Of a stretch of 64,000 bases of DNA, positions 12,701 to 27,700 are shown in pieces. Position 1 is the stretch's first letter. The number at the start of each line of letters is the position of its first letter. This DNA is from Dryomyza anilis (Eukaryota > Arthropoda > Insecta > Diptera > Dryomyzidae): the NCBI GenBank assembly GCA_951804985.1, contig OX638130.1, positions 128,291,593 through 128,355,592 of the forward strand, read 5' to 3'. Made by a program: the position numbers and the translations under genes. The notes beneath the pieces are model-generated. The model did no database searches. It had not been told where the DNA came from and saw only the letters and a list, made by a program, of their open reading frames with translations.

Positions 12701-15700
12701 CAGAAAAAATTTAAATTTTCAGTAAAAATTGTTTTTTCAATAAAAAATTGATTTTTTTTTGGCAAAACTCAATATTATAAAATTTTCGTTAATAGCTTTT
12801 CGCATTGCAATATTTCGATGCGAAGAAGTAGCAACACTGAAAACATAAATTCTGATATGCAATTTAAATAAAACAAAAATATGCCATATCAAGGTTTATT
12901 TGCACAAATGAATGCAAAATTGCAGTAAAAAAATAAAAAAAAATTAAATTAAAATAGTGGCATGCATAAAATACTGAAACACTTAATACTTTAAATATAT
13001 AAAACAAAAATTTAAAAGTAATAAACACAAAAATTAACAGAAATTCCCTTATTTAAGTCAATAAATAAATAATTACAAAAAAATGTTGCTGCCTTTGAGC
13101 AGTGAATAAAAACAAACCAATATCATCTCCCTTTCGCTTTACTTCCTGCAACATATGGCCAGCGGACAACGGCAACAACAAAGAACAACAACAGCAATAA
13201 AATCATCAGCAACATGTAACGCTTGTAATGCTAAGTAACGCGCAGCATTCTTTGCTGTTGGTTTCTGTTGTATTTGAATTTATTTATTTTTTTTTATTTA
13301 TTTTTTTATTATTTATTTATTTTATATTTAAGCCGCTTATGAGACGCGCAGCGCTTGCTCTCTCTCACACACACACACAGCCCCACACTGCCACATATGC
13401 ATTCAAATATTTATTTACATTTCTCCTTCTCTCTTTTACTTTTATCTCTTTTGCGCACAATTTGCGCGGTGCCGCTGCTGCTGCTGCTCCTGCTTCTCCT
13501 GATGATGCTGCGGCTACGAACTGGAAACAACAACACACAAAATACAAAATACGAATTACAAAATACGAAATACAAACAAATAAATAAATGAAACGAATAA
13601 AACGAATGAATAAATAACGAAATAACGAAATAAATGTGAATTCCACGTTGCGGCACGGTATAGAATGGCGGCGCCAAAGACGGTCTCGACATGAATATCG
13701 GCCCCGCCTGGCAGAAGGGCTACACGGGCAAAGGCGTCGTTGTCTCCATACTGGACGACGGCATACAGACGAATCATCCGGACCTAGCGCAGAACTACGT
13801 AAGTACCAACCAAACGTAACGCCATATGTAACGTTGTACAAAAATTTATTTAATTTAATGTGTTGTTGTTACAACTACAACAATATCAGATAGTATTCAG
13901 GAAATGTAACATACTTTTAGGCTTTTAAAAATTAAATACATTTTTTCGTATATTTAATCAATTTGTGTGAGAAATGACAACCATTGAAAAAATACCCTAT
14001 GAAATAGTACCCTATGATAGCAGTAAAAAATTAAAATTAAATTTTTCAGTAAAATTTTAACTTTTCAGTAAAATTTTAACTTTTCAGTAAAATTTTAACT
14101 TTTCAGTAAAATTTTAACTCTTCAGTAAAATTTTAACTTTTCAGTAAAATTTTAAATTTTCAGTCAAAATTTTAACTTTTAAGTAATAATTCAATTAATC
14201 AGTAAAAATTTAAAATTTCAGTAGAAAAGGTAATTTTTCAGTAAAAATTAAATTTTTCAGTTTAAATTGAATTTTTCTGTAAATTTTAACTTTTCAGTAA
14301 TAATTTAATTAAATTTGTTCGTATATTTAATCAAATTATGTGCGAAATGACAACCAATGAAAAAATACCCCATGAAATAATACTCTATGTAGGCATTTTT
14401 TCAAAAATATTTCTTTTTCTTTAATACTACCATAGGAAAAGTACTTTATAGTAAAATAAGCATGCTTTTTTCAAAAATATTGTTTCTTTATTTCATTGTA
14501 AAAAAATCCCCAAATAATTCCCAAAAATTCAAAAAAAAATGCACAATTAAAAGACATTTCAAATTAAGTTACAAAAATTGCTCATAATGAATAATTACCA
14601 ACATTATTCAAATAAATTTCGAATAACTAAAAGATCAATAACAAAAAAAACCAAATCCAAGTTTGAAATTCAAATTAAAATTTTTGCAAAAAAACACCTA
14701 ATGAAAAATTATATAATTTAGTTAATACAAAAAGAAATAATATTTAAAATTTTTTGGTTTATTTCAGAATGCAATATTTCTTTATCAAAAAAATTAAATA
14801 ATCCGTAATGCTATAAAGTTGAAAATAAATGAAAGCATCCCCAAATTATAAACCCAAATCTCGCAATGAATTAATTCCTAAAATACATTAAATATCCCCT
14901 AAATTATATAAATTAAATAACCTTACAATTTAAATATAGAAAACCAAAAATATAGACATGAAAAATTATATAGCAGAATGAAGTGAGAATGAATCAAAAT
15001 AAGAGCCAATGCAAGATTAAATTGTCTCAATAAAAAATAATAATAAATAATAAAATCCACAACATATTCTGGTATATTTTGTCGTTGTAGAGACTAAAAG
15101 TAACCAAATACATTTTTATGAAAAACTTAAATTTCGAGTTTGTTGATTAATATTATAAAAAGTAATTGATGCATTTTTAAAGTTGAAATAGCAATTAATA
15201 GATTTACATTTTCTTATCATGTGGTAAAAAAAATGCAGACCAACGATTAAAAATTGACAGATATATAAAGATTTTTGTAAATGAATATCTGGCATTTTGA
15301 AAATGTGTTTGGTGCCTTTCGTTCTACAACGACGATTTCGATTCTCAACCAAAAATGTTGTTAAACCGCAATGAAAATAAAATTCAAAATAGATATTTTG
15401 TATGATAAACCACTTTCCAAAATTAATCATATCGCTCATTTACTACAAGAGTGGCATAACTCAAAAAAAGCGATTTTATAGAAAACGCGTTTAAAGTTTT
15501 CAATTGACACTCACCTTTCATATGAATTGTATGGGAAATTTGAAATGAGGTAACGGCATATTCACTTATCAAGCGGTCAGTATACAAGATATTAATACGA
15601 ATTTTTTACACAAGATGAAACATGATTTAGCGAATAATTCTGCATCATTAACTCAAAAATCACGTTTTTTAGTTATGACACTCTTCTAGTTTATGAGCGA

Positions 15701-18700
15701 TATAATCTCCAAAGTATTATAAAACTATATTACAAATAATATCGTCGGTGATACTGCAAAACCGCCTTTGTGTTGTAATGGGGTTTTTAATGATATGTTG
15801 AACGGATAAATTAGATAAATGGCATTTAGGTTATGACATGCTTAAATTGAAGTATGAAGTGCAGAATTAAAAATATTTCTTCTATAAAATTCATTTTGTA
15901 AGAGGTATTCAAAAATGTAGATAGGCGGTTTTGCATTATCACCGACGATATAATTTCAAGCAAATCCATACAATAAGAGCAATGACAAATGTAAAAAATA
16001 TTCCCAAAATTATAAAAAAAGAAGAACCACAAAATCTACCATTGCAGTATCCATTTGACATAAATTCAACATTGATGACACATTACTGTGTACAGAAAAT
16101 CCATCTTTACTAGAAATAATACTACCAAACAAGCATAAGTTACACCCAAAAAAACCATTAAACCATTGAAAGTGTTCATGTATTATATCACAATGATAAT
16201 CTCCATACTAACACAAATGAACAACCCAAAATTAAACCCAAATTACTTATAATAAATTAATAAAATGAAATAAATCCAAATTTATAATAATAAAATAACC
16301 TCTAAATCCGTCAAAATATTTTTAAAATTTTTCTTAAATATTAGGGGAATATTTTGCGATAAACAAACAGAATTCCCATTTTGTATGTGGGAAGCGTATA
16401 TCAGAATATGCGAAATTTAGAATATTGGAGATAGGTGGCATTTAGTATAAACTCCGTTTTTGTCTATTTAACATATTTCGTAAAAACGAATATAAAGTTC
16501 ACTGGACGAACAAAAAATCTTGTTAGTGGCACTTTAACGAAAAATAACTTAAAATAAATTTAAAATTATGAAACATTCAATCAATTTAAACAATGATAAT
16601 TTTAAAAAACTCTATATAATTCCTAAAATAAAATATTACCTATTAAAATAAACAGGCTACCAAAGAATTGTTGGTGGTTTATTTAATATTCTTGTTGGGG
16701 TTCATTTGGGGTTTACTTTGTAGTGCATTCTTTGCATTTAAGCCGACTGTGCATCGAAAATTGAACTTTCACCATATGAAAGAATACTGGATTGAAAACA
16801 AAAATAATGCAAATATATAAAAATATATTTATTTAATAATGTTGCAAACAGTATTGCATTCATTTCGAATGTTGAACGAACATACAAAAGATTATCATAT
16901 TCTGTTTAAAAGAATGTAGGCCATTTCGATAAGGCCCGCTTTTCGACAGAGTATTCAGTGTATTGAAATTTATACTTAATACACATAAAAATTCATATTA
17001 ATTTATAAATATAATAATTAAAAAATCACAGCATTTAGTAACACTACCAAATACATTTTAAAACATACAAAAATTGTTTGTGAAAATTTTTGTTTATTTA
17101 ATAAGAATATAAGTGTCAGGGATTAATAGAAAATAATGGTATTAGACATTTTAAATAAATAACAAAATCCTATTAAAACATGAGCTTATGTAAAATATTA
17201 ATATGTACAGTTTTTCATTTTCGACGTTCCATAATAGTCAACTGGAGCACCTATACAAAATTCAACCTATATCTGAAAAAAAAACTACGATTTAAGTATA
17301 ATATGAGGTCGCTAATCTCGAATCTGAAGTCCATTTTGCTCCATCACAGATTAGAGATCATATATTAATTTTTAATGTTGTATATTAAATAAATTGTATT
17401 CGATTTTTATTTATAGTATTTAACTCTATTTTTTTAATATTATTTTTAATTTTCATTATTTTTCTAGTTTAATTTTTTATTTTATTTTTTTATGTCGTCA
17501 CAAAAAATGTCATTCACAACAGCTTATCATCATTAGTGGCCGTAACATTCTTTAGCACGGTTTCATTTACTGCTTATTGCTCATTTCTTATGCATGCCAT
17601 TCGCCGCGCACATTTGGGACATTGTCCTGCGAATGTCCTGCTGGTGCTTAGAGCGCCATTGTACGCGTCCTTTGCCTTTGTGGTTGGCCGCATGGTAAGC
17701 AAGGCCAGCACACAGTGTACGACAAATTATTGACACAAATCGGCAATTTAGGCGTGTTGCAAAGAACAAAGTTAAAAAAATAAAAATAACGTAAAAAAAG
17801 TTAAAAAGAGGAAACCACAAAAATGCGAGTTTTTTGCAATATTTTTAAATTGTTATTTAAATCGCATTGTCTGCGTCTCATGACCATTATTAAGCCTAAC
17901 AGCCTATTATTCTTTATTTTTTGCTCTTCGACCGCTCCAAAGGTCATGTGTTTTAGGGCGTCCATCCTTTGTCATAAATCAGCCGCAATTTATACAAATT
18001 GCTGCCCCTTAAAAACCATATTTAGTGAGGCCACCCAGCGAAGCTGTCAATGTCAGCAATATTTAATACTTTGTGTTTTTGTGCAACAAAATTGATCAGT
18101 TTTTGTAGTTTTTTTTTTTTCATTTTTTATGTCATTTCTCTTTTTTTAATGATTTTTAGTTTACATTTTTTTTGGTAACAATTTCAAAAATTGCCAGTGA
18201 GCTGCTGCATCCGCTGGGAAATTTTGCAAAAATATTGCTGCTATTGACAGCAACATTGCTCATATGCAGCAACAGTGCAGCTGCTGTCAGTCCGTCGGCA
18301 TTTTGGCAGCAACGTGAGAGCGCGCCTCAAACATATTAAATTTTAAAAATATGAAAAAAATATATAAAAAATATAAAAAAATATAAAAAAATATAAAAAA
18401 TATTAAAAAATAAAAATTAATATAAAAAATACAAAAATATAATATAATAAAAAATAATAAAAATATAAAAAATATAAAAATATCAAAAATATAAAAAATA
18501 TAAAAAATATCAAAAATAAAAAAAAAATAAAAATATAAAAATATAAAAATATAAAAATATAAAAATATAAAAATATAAAAATATAAAAATATAAAAATAT
18601 AAAAATATAAAAATATAAAAATATAAAAATATAAAAATATAAAAATATAAAAATATAAAAATATAAAAATATAAAAATATAAAAATATAAAAATATAAAA

Positions 18701-21700
18701 ATATAAAAATATAAAAATATAAAAATATAAAAATATAAAAATATAAAAATATAAAAATATAAAAATATAAAAATATAAAAATATAAAAATATAAAAATAT
18801 AAAAATATAAAAATATAAAAATATAAAAATATAAAAATATAAAAATATAAAAATATAAAAATATAAAAATATAAAAATATAAAAATATAAAAATATAAAA
18901 ATATAAAAATATAAAAATATAAAAATATAAAAATATAAAAATATAAAAATATAAAAATATAAAAATATAAAAATATAAAAATATAAAAATATAAAAATAT
19001 AAAAATATAAAAATATAAAAATATAAAAATATAAAAATATAAAAATATAAAAATATAAAAATATAAAAATATAAAAATATAAAAATATAAAAATATAAAA
19101 ATATAAAAATATAAAAATATAAAAATATAAAAATATAAAAATATAAAAATATAAAAATATAAAAATATAAAAATATATAAATATAAAAATATAAAAATAT
19201 AAAAATATAAAAATATAAAAATATAAAAATATAAAAATATAAAAATATAAAAATATAAAAATATAAAAATATAAAAATATAAAAATATAAAAATATAAAA
19301 ATATAAAAATATAAAAATATAAAAATATAAAAATATAAAAATATAAAAATATAAAAATATAAATAATATAAAAAAAATATAAAAACCACAAACTTTCTTC
19401 AAATAATCCTACATTTCCTTTTTTCTACGCTGCAAGGCCTTTTATGTTTCCCATTGCTAAATTGAAAACTTTTTTGAAGTTTGCCTCCAATACACGCAGT
19501 TGCCAATGACAACGTCATCCTTCCCTCCTTCTGATCGCCACCTCCTTTGTCAGAGCAAACTTCTTAGGAAATAAAATTTGTAAAAGTTTGCAGGAAAGGC
19601 TTAACTTTCTATTAACTTTTATTATGCGCACGCATTTGCTACTTCGGGCCAACTTTTGCACGCGCTGCAAAGTGAACGCCAAGTAAATGATTTTTGACAC
19701 CCTCTCTGCGGGCAACAAAGACCGTCAATGTAGAATACAGCTGTCAAAAAAATGAATGCCGCTGGCAATTTTGATTTATGTTTTGTTGCAAATGCTGTTA
19801 TAAAAGGAAAAATATTATAAAAGCACAAAATCAGTAACGAAAATATGTGAAAAAAGTAATTTTTACACAATAATGTGCAAACAAAACTTTGTGCATTATT
19901 GCTGTAAAAAGTACGAATGATTTATAAAAATGTTTTACGTTGGAAATAACATAAAAGTCAATGTATTTAAATAAAAATAACCCAAAAGTTCCAAGCATTA
20001 AGTGTAACTCTGTGCAGCGCTTTTAAGCATGTTGCTCATACGTCACGCCGCACAAGTAGCCTGTGCCAATACGCGCTGTGTTGATCAAATAAATTAAAAC
20101 AAATAATTTTATTTATTGGACATACTTTTCTGCATCTACGGAGATACAAAGCTAATGTTTGCATTAAATTGAATGCCGCAAATAAATTATTGAGTACGAC
20201 TGGCCGTCATTTCGGTGTGTTTTATATGCAAAATTGTCACAAACACACACAGAGATCGCAGTCATTTGCACAAAAATAGTTGGCAACACTGGCTGTTGCT
20301 GCTGCTAAATTCAACTTTATAACCACAAAACATTAACTCAAAAATTGTGCAAATGGCAAATGCCAGACAGCAATAGCAAATGTCACAAACAACGACAACA
20401 GTTGCTACCACCAACTAACTGGCAGACGACGACGATGACGACGACGACAACAACAGCAAAATGGTGTAACTTTGGTCGTTTGTATGCAAATGCATAGCAA
20501 GAACCTCATCAGCCACAGCAGTAGTAGCAGCAGCTTCGATTAGAACTGAATGCGTTCGAAGGATGCTCAAGGATAATTTGTCGCTTGCAGTAGCAACCAC
20601 TGTTGCTGCGCATTTCGACAGCAATAGTAATAATGTCTGCAACTAGTGCAATCACAACAACAACAACAACTGTTGCTCTTGCAACAGCAACTTTGCGGCT
20701 ATAATAAGCATTAATTCAGCGCTCGTCTGCATTGAGTGCTGCATGTGGTGAGAAGTTTAAACCAGCGCAGCATCCACTTCAAAAAGAACATAGTGCATAA
20801 AGGACTTCGTCGTCAAGGCCAACAGCGCAGACAGTAGTTGGCGTCTAATATTTTGTGCTGTTGCAAAACAAAAAGGCATCAATTTACAAATAAAGAAATT
20901 ATTTAAATATTAAAATTTAAAATTTTCGTAAATTGTTTTGGTGTTTATTTGAAATTGAAAAGTTTGGAAAATTCAATATGATATATATTATAACACTTTT
21001 AAAATTTAGAATATGAGGCGAATGGTTTTTTTTTTTTTGTCTCACGAATGTAAAGTTTTGCCATGCAATTTAAAAACATTTTTTTTGAAAAAGTTAAATT
21101 AAAGAAAAGCTGCCTATTTTCACTCCGTGCCCAAAATTAACGCGAAATCTGCGCATAAAATTTTCAAAGGGAAATGAAAGTAGGGAATATAACATTTTAA
21201 ATATTTTGACTAAAATAAAATTTACATAATCCACATATTTTGTAAGAAAAAATAAAAATTATAATTTTAAAAAGTAAGCATTTTTCTGATATTATAAAAC
21301 AAGAATTTAGTAAAATTAAATTTTTAGCAAAAACTTTTAAATTTTCGCGCATATTTTTGTGAGCTCAACGAACGGCAGGCATTATTTAAATGACGCAGCC
21401 GGCAGCATAACATCGAAAATATAAATTTCGACAGGACGATTAAAACAAATATTTTTCACACTTTTAATGATGAGTATACAACAACAACAACAAGAGCAAC
21501 AGCAACAAAATACTGAATTCATATTCATATTTCCCAGGAGTTTGATTAAAAGCAAAATGCAACAAAAACAAAACAAAATACACAAACAGCGTACAGTTGA
21601 TTTATTTTGTAAAAATATAAATGAAAAGTACAAAAAAAAAATTTAAAATATATAGAAAATATTCACAGTTATTCCCACAACAATTTATTTTGCGTTATGG

Positions 21701-24700
21701 CACAACAAAAATAAAAATCTACCAACAATTGCAATGAAACGAAATCAATTAATTTGAAGGTGAGGCCCAGGCTGTGCAAAAGGGCGCCAAAGCGGCAGCA
21801 GCAGCTGAGTTATTTGCGCAAAAATATTGCAAAAATAATTTTTATTTATTTGAGGCAGCAGCAGTAGTTGATACCCAGGCAAAATCATGCATTCCCCATG
21901 GAAACATTAAAAAAATTGTACAAAAAGTAGAGCGCAAAAAAAAATTTAAAAAAAAAAAACAAAAATTGCAAATAATAATAGCAAAAATTGTGAATAGAAT
22001 ACATAGAAATTGTAGCAGCAACAGCAGATGCTCAAACAATGTAGTTCTGCTGTCAACAGCCGTCGCAGCAGCAGCAGTTGCTTGTTTTATATGCTGCCCT
22101 TTACGCACTCAGTCCAACCGTCTGTAACCATTCAACCATCAGTATATCCATCCGTTTGTCCACCTCAGCAATATTTTTTTACATTGCCACAATAAAAAAA
22201 GCAATCATAGAAATTGTTGCTAAAACCGTTCGTCATTGAAAACGGCGTCATTTTCTAAATGTTGGGTTTTGTTCTTTTGTTTTTCTATTTTCAATTTTTG
22301 ATTATTGATGGTTGGCAGCTTCGTTTTTGAGCAGCTACAACAGCGACGACAACAATAACAGCAACATATATGTGTTGTTGGCAACTGAAATGTGCTGCTG
22401 CTTTTGCTGCCATTGCTGCTGACGTCATTGGGGAAATCAGCGAAATAAGTTTTCATATTTAGAGTTACACTTAGTTTGTTGCGGTGGTGGTTGTTGTTGT
22501 TGTTGTTGTTGTTGCTATTATGATACTCTTTGCAACGATGACTTTGGTAATCAACAAAGCAAGGCGTTAATAAATTACAAAAAAAAAACGTTTTTTAGTG
22601 CAAACCTGGAAACCTGGGGTAAAGTGGGACTTGGGGTAATGTGGGAAATTGCATTTTAATAAAAACAATTTTCAATATTGTATATTGTATATCTTTTGAA
22701 ACGGATATATAAAATGTATGATCAAATTGCGATATTGTGGTAAAATGGGAAACATTTTCTGTGGTAAAGTACTTGTAGCAATGTTTGTCGTAATTTTAGT
22801 GAAAATATTGTGTTATATGAATTATTTAATTGGCTTAGCCCAATAAAAAACTTCAATCCTGGCCACAAACCAATAAAAAGGAACATTTTGACATCACTTT
22901 AGATAAGATCTGAATTGTAGAATAAATCGGAAAAACGAATCTTTAACAGTAGCAAAATCGAGTACATCGTTAAATATTTTTCAACTTCATCAGAAGAAAA
23001 AATTATTATTGTTCAATTATACTAGACAACAAATGAAGGTCTTTTTTTTAATTATCCACGATCTTATTATGATTTTTCTATGGATTTCAAGATTTTAATC
23101 ACGATCTCATACTCAATTTTTTCAGATTGTCTCAAGTTTTTGAGTTATCTGGACATTTTTGTGTTTTTCTACATATTTTGGACTTAAACATTTTACCGAT
23201 TTGAGTTATCGATCCAATTTCTTTTATTTTTAATTCGAAATACTTCAGCTAATATTTTTAAATAAACTATATGAAATTCGTATTAATCTGACCGAAGTTA
23301 TGACCAGTCAAACACAAAAAATATTTATTTTAAAGTGTACCTATTATTTATTGCATTACATATTAATTACAATAAAACTATTTATTACACATACAACTAG
23401 ATCAATAACTCTAAGATTCCTCTTACTTTGTTTTTACAAATCACTCTTTCAGTCCAACAAACAAAAGACTGTGCAACCGATTTTCAGAACCCCAAGTAAT
23501 CCATCATTTTTATAGCATTCTCACCTCAGTTGCTGTTTATTTTCAAATTCTTCAAATGCACCATATCTATTACACCGAATTTAATGATTTAACAGCAACA
23601 TTAAACAATTTGTCTCAAAAAAAAAGTAATAAAAAATTTGCTACTACATGCTCAATGTAAATTTTTGAAAATTACATTCACCATCATTGACTGCGTCCAA
23701 TATATACGAAATATATGCAAAATTCTACAGCATTTGTTTAAATATTTATGCGATGTTATTTCGCACAAAAACCGCAAAACAACGGCAACAAACGTCGCTC
23801 AACGGCTGCGACACTGCTGCCCTCAAGTGATAATCAAAAGTGAAACTTTTCAACTTTTTCTGTTTTTTTTTTTTTGTTTTTGGTTTTTCCTTTTTTTATT
23901 GTTTGTTTAAAGCAAATCGTACGAACTGCCTTCAAATGTCATCATCAACGTCGTACGCGGTGTTGCTGCTGGCACCGCACGACGCAGTTGTTCTTGGCGG
24001 CGACATGTTTTCAAACAACCACCACAACAACAACAATAGCAGCAGCAACAACAAATTGTCAAACTTTTCTTATTTTGCTGCAAAGTACGTCGTTCCATGT
24101 TGCAGGAACTATGCGCAAAATTATGCGAGACATCGAAATAAAAATGGGAAAAACAAAAACGGTTACCGTCCAAAACTCATATTTTTCAAAAAGTTACAAA
24201 CTTAAACTCGTTTTAAAAGTTTTTATGGTTTTTAGATGTAGAAATTGCTATTGTCTTTCGTTGGTTTGGGTTGTGTTTTTTTGTTTTTTGCAAATGTTAG
24301 GTATTGCATCAATTACTTTACACGATGTGCAATTTATTTTCCGAATTAAATTATTGGAGTGCAATACAAAATATGAGCATGTTAAGACAAAAAGTTGGAA
24401 ATCAACGTAGGATGCTAAAAAATTATTTTAATTTTTGAGTTTCAAAGAAGTTGAATACAACAAAATTGAAAAAGCTTTAAAATTGTAAAATATTTCAAAA
24501 ATTTTGATATTTAGCTTTTTTTTTAGTTTGAATGCTGCAAAATCGTCTTTTCAATAAAAAAAAAACTTTTTAGTTTCCATAAATTTGAATACAGCAAAAT
24601 TGAAATATCAATATTAGTAATGATTTCAGATTTTGAGTTTGAGTGATGTAAAATAGTCTTATTTTCGAATTTAAATTCAAATTTTTGAACAATTTCTGAA

Positions 24701-27700
24701 ATTTACTTTCAAACGAAATTCGTATACTTGATAACAAAACTCGGTTTAATTGGGTTCCAAGGAACGATACCGCTTTGAATTATGTGATTTTTTTTTTTAT
24801 TTTGTATTGAAAAATCGAGTTCTGAAACCGTGAAAATTAAATTTGACCGATTTGAGATTTTAAATACGATTTCAATACGTTCGTAGTTCGATATAGCAAA
24901 CTTTAAATGACTTCAAATGCTAGTAGAAATATTTCAAAATTAAAACAGTTTTTGTAATTTTGATGGTTAGTTGGAATCGTGTACAATTCTCTATATTAGT
25001 TTCATATCTTCAATTTAAAATTGTTCGTCTTTAAATACAAATATCATAAAAACTAAAATGAATTTGGACATTTGTGAAAATTCTGAAATTAACTTTAGAA
25101 CTTAATTCTAATATTCGATAACAAGAATCATATTGTATATCGTCGTTGTAGAACGAAAAGTCACCAAATACATTTTCAAAATGCCAAATATTCATTTACA
25201 AATATCTTTATATATCTGTCAATTTTTAATTGATGATCTCATTTTTTTTACCATACGATAAGAAAATGTAAATCTATCAATTGATATTTCAACTTTAAAA
25301 ATGCATCAATTACTTTTTATAATATTAATCAACAAACTCGAAATTTAAGTTTTTCACAAAAATGTATTTGGTGACTTTTTGTTCTACAACGACGATATGT
25401 AAAATAGAACGTTAAAATATTAAATTTGAATGTAATAGTTTTATTTTTATAATTGAAAAATCGAATTCTGAAAATTTTAAAACCCAATTTGATGGACTTA
25501 AAATTTTAAATGCGATTTCGATGGGATTTTGAGATTTTGAAAATTATATCAATCTAAGAAATAATTCTATATTAAAAATGTTACATGATAAGACATTATA
25601 TCAGTTTCTTTAAAACTTATAAACATTTTTATAAACTTATAAACATTTTTATAAACTTATAAACATTTTTATAAACTTATAAACATTTTTTCCCATTTAC
25701 TAAATAATAAGGAATCCGTTTAATATATTTGAAACTTTGGGAATGAAAACTGACTATGGAATTTTTAAAAAACACAAAAAAGTGTATTAGACAAACATTA
25801 TTTTAAAATAATAAATGTCAATTGTGATTTCTCGGACATTTAAAATTTGTTTACGATGCATTTCAAAAATCAGAGGGGTGTAATATAGAAGATGTAAAGA
25901 TTTTTTTATTATGGACATACGGATTTAAGATATATTTTTGACTTGCGGCAGAAAAATAAAAATATTAATTAAATTCTGAAAATATATCAAATATTAAAAT
26001 TTTGAAAATACGATTTTTTTTCTAAAAATATCCCCAGACTAAATTTTTGGCATGGTCGAGGTAGGTTTGAAACATTTTTTCGATATATTTCAAACAGACA
26101 AAGACGGAGTTTGTATAAAAACCTTTTTTGGGAATAGGCAGAAAACAGACAGCTTTTGATACAAAATTCCGCCTTTTTCTGTTTAAAATATGTCAAGAAA
26201 ATATTTCTGAACTGTCTCGACCATGCCAAAAAATTTATCTGGATTAATTTTTTTTATAACCCGAGACAAAATTTTTGGCATTTTTCAGGAATATTTCCGG
26301 CATACTGCGGGCAAAAAAATAGTTAAATTTAATATTTTGGGAAGTGTATAGCAGATTGTAAAATTGTGTGGAATTTTTCTGGCAGATTCACGGCATATTT
26401 TGGGAAATAAACAGCTTCTGATACAAATATTGTCTTTGTCTTTTCGAAATATGTCAAGACAGTATTTCTAAACTGCCTCGACCATGCCAAAAATGTGACT
26501 GGGGTTACTTATTTTTTTTTTTATACCCCCAATCAAAGTTTTTGGCATTTTTCAGGAATATTTCCGGCATATTTCGAGCAAACAAACAGATAAATGAAAT
26601 ATTTTGGGAAATGTATAGCAGATTGTAAAATTGAGTGGACATTTTCTGGCAGATTCACGGCATATTTTGGGAACGGGCTGAAAAAAATAGCTTCTGATAC
26701 AAATACCGCCTTTGTCTGTTTGAAATATGTCGAGACAGTATTTCTAAACTGCCTCGACCCTGCCCAAAAATTTTGTGTGAGGACGTAGCATTTTCATTAC
26801 CAGTGCCTTTTTAAACACTAGTTCCAAATTAATTTTGTTATTTCGTCCCCCTACTCCATGTCATACGCAAAATAAGATTATATCAAATATAGTCACACAT
26901 ATGTCAAACCCCCACATTTCACTATTTGTTACGTTATCTCCACGTACAACTGCATTGTATCACTTTCTCTGTGCGAAAGCACACGTCGGACATGTTAATT
27001 GTATTCGTCTGTAACCACATTCTCAAGGAATTAACTTGGAAAAAGCAACCACGAAGTATACGAAGTTAATTAAAAGCATAATAAATTCGTAATTAACTTC
27101 TAACGAGAAAACAACCTCGACAGACCGACATCAAAGACAAAAATATGTTTTTTTTTGCATGCGAAAAAGGACGTAGTATGGGTATCCTTTAAAACGTTTG
27201 CTTTTATTTTCAGTATATTTTTTTTTTTTCGTTTGTTTTTTGAAAGTCAACGAGAATGTTGACGGAAAAATCAAGCTAATTAGACTTAATTTGAGAACAA
27301 GCAGCATCAACACATCCTACAAATGCGGCGGTACCTACTACCGTCAGGATTTTGTGTTGTCCTTGTTGTTCTTTTTTTTTGGTATTGTCTTATTTTATAT
27401 TTGTTTTAGCGCGTATCTGGGGGTAAGTGGGCAGCATACAAAAGTTTATGTGTGGCTTGACAATTTAAGCAGACCGCAAGAAGAAAAGGACCTGACAAGC
27501 AAGACGCGGTAATTAGTTGGAAATACTGCGGTAAGGCGCAAAAATATAAATAAGATGAAAAAATTGTAGATAATAAGGCATATTTAATTGATGTAAAAGA
27601 TATACATAAAAAAAAATCAATATTTGTTGCGGAAATAAAAATACATCAAATTAATGTACTAATTCATAATCTTGATGATTAGTTCATATTAACTTATATT

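Noticed and set aside
13944..14392. Direct repeats as possible LTRs of a small retroelement
   Set aside because: At ~80 bp they are too short for LTRs, and between them there is only minisatellite, with no primer-binding site, polypurine tract or gene remnant.
17536..17733. Small hydrophobic 65-residue ORF in intron 3
   Set aside because: Short, overlapped by an antisense ORF, and without recognisable family features.
18287..19402. Apparent minus-strand proteins of 293-371 residues made of I, F, L and Y
   Set aside because: They are translations of the ATAAAAAT array in all three minus frames, period eight residues, with no independent coding signal.
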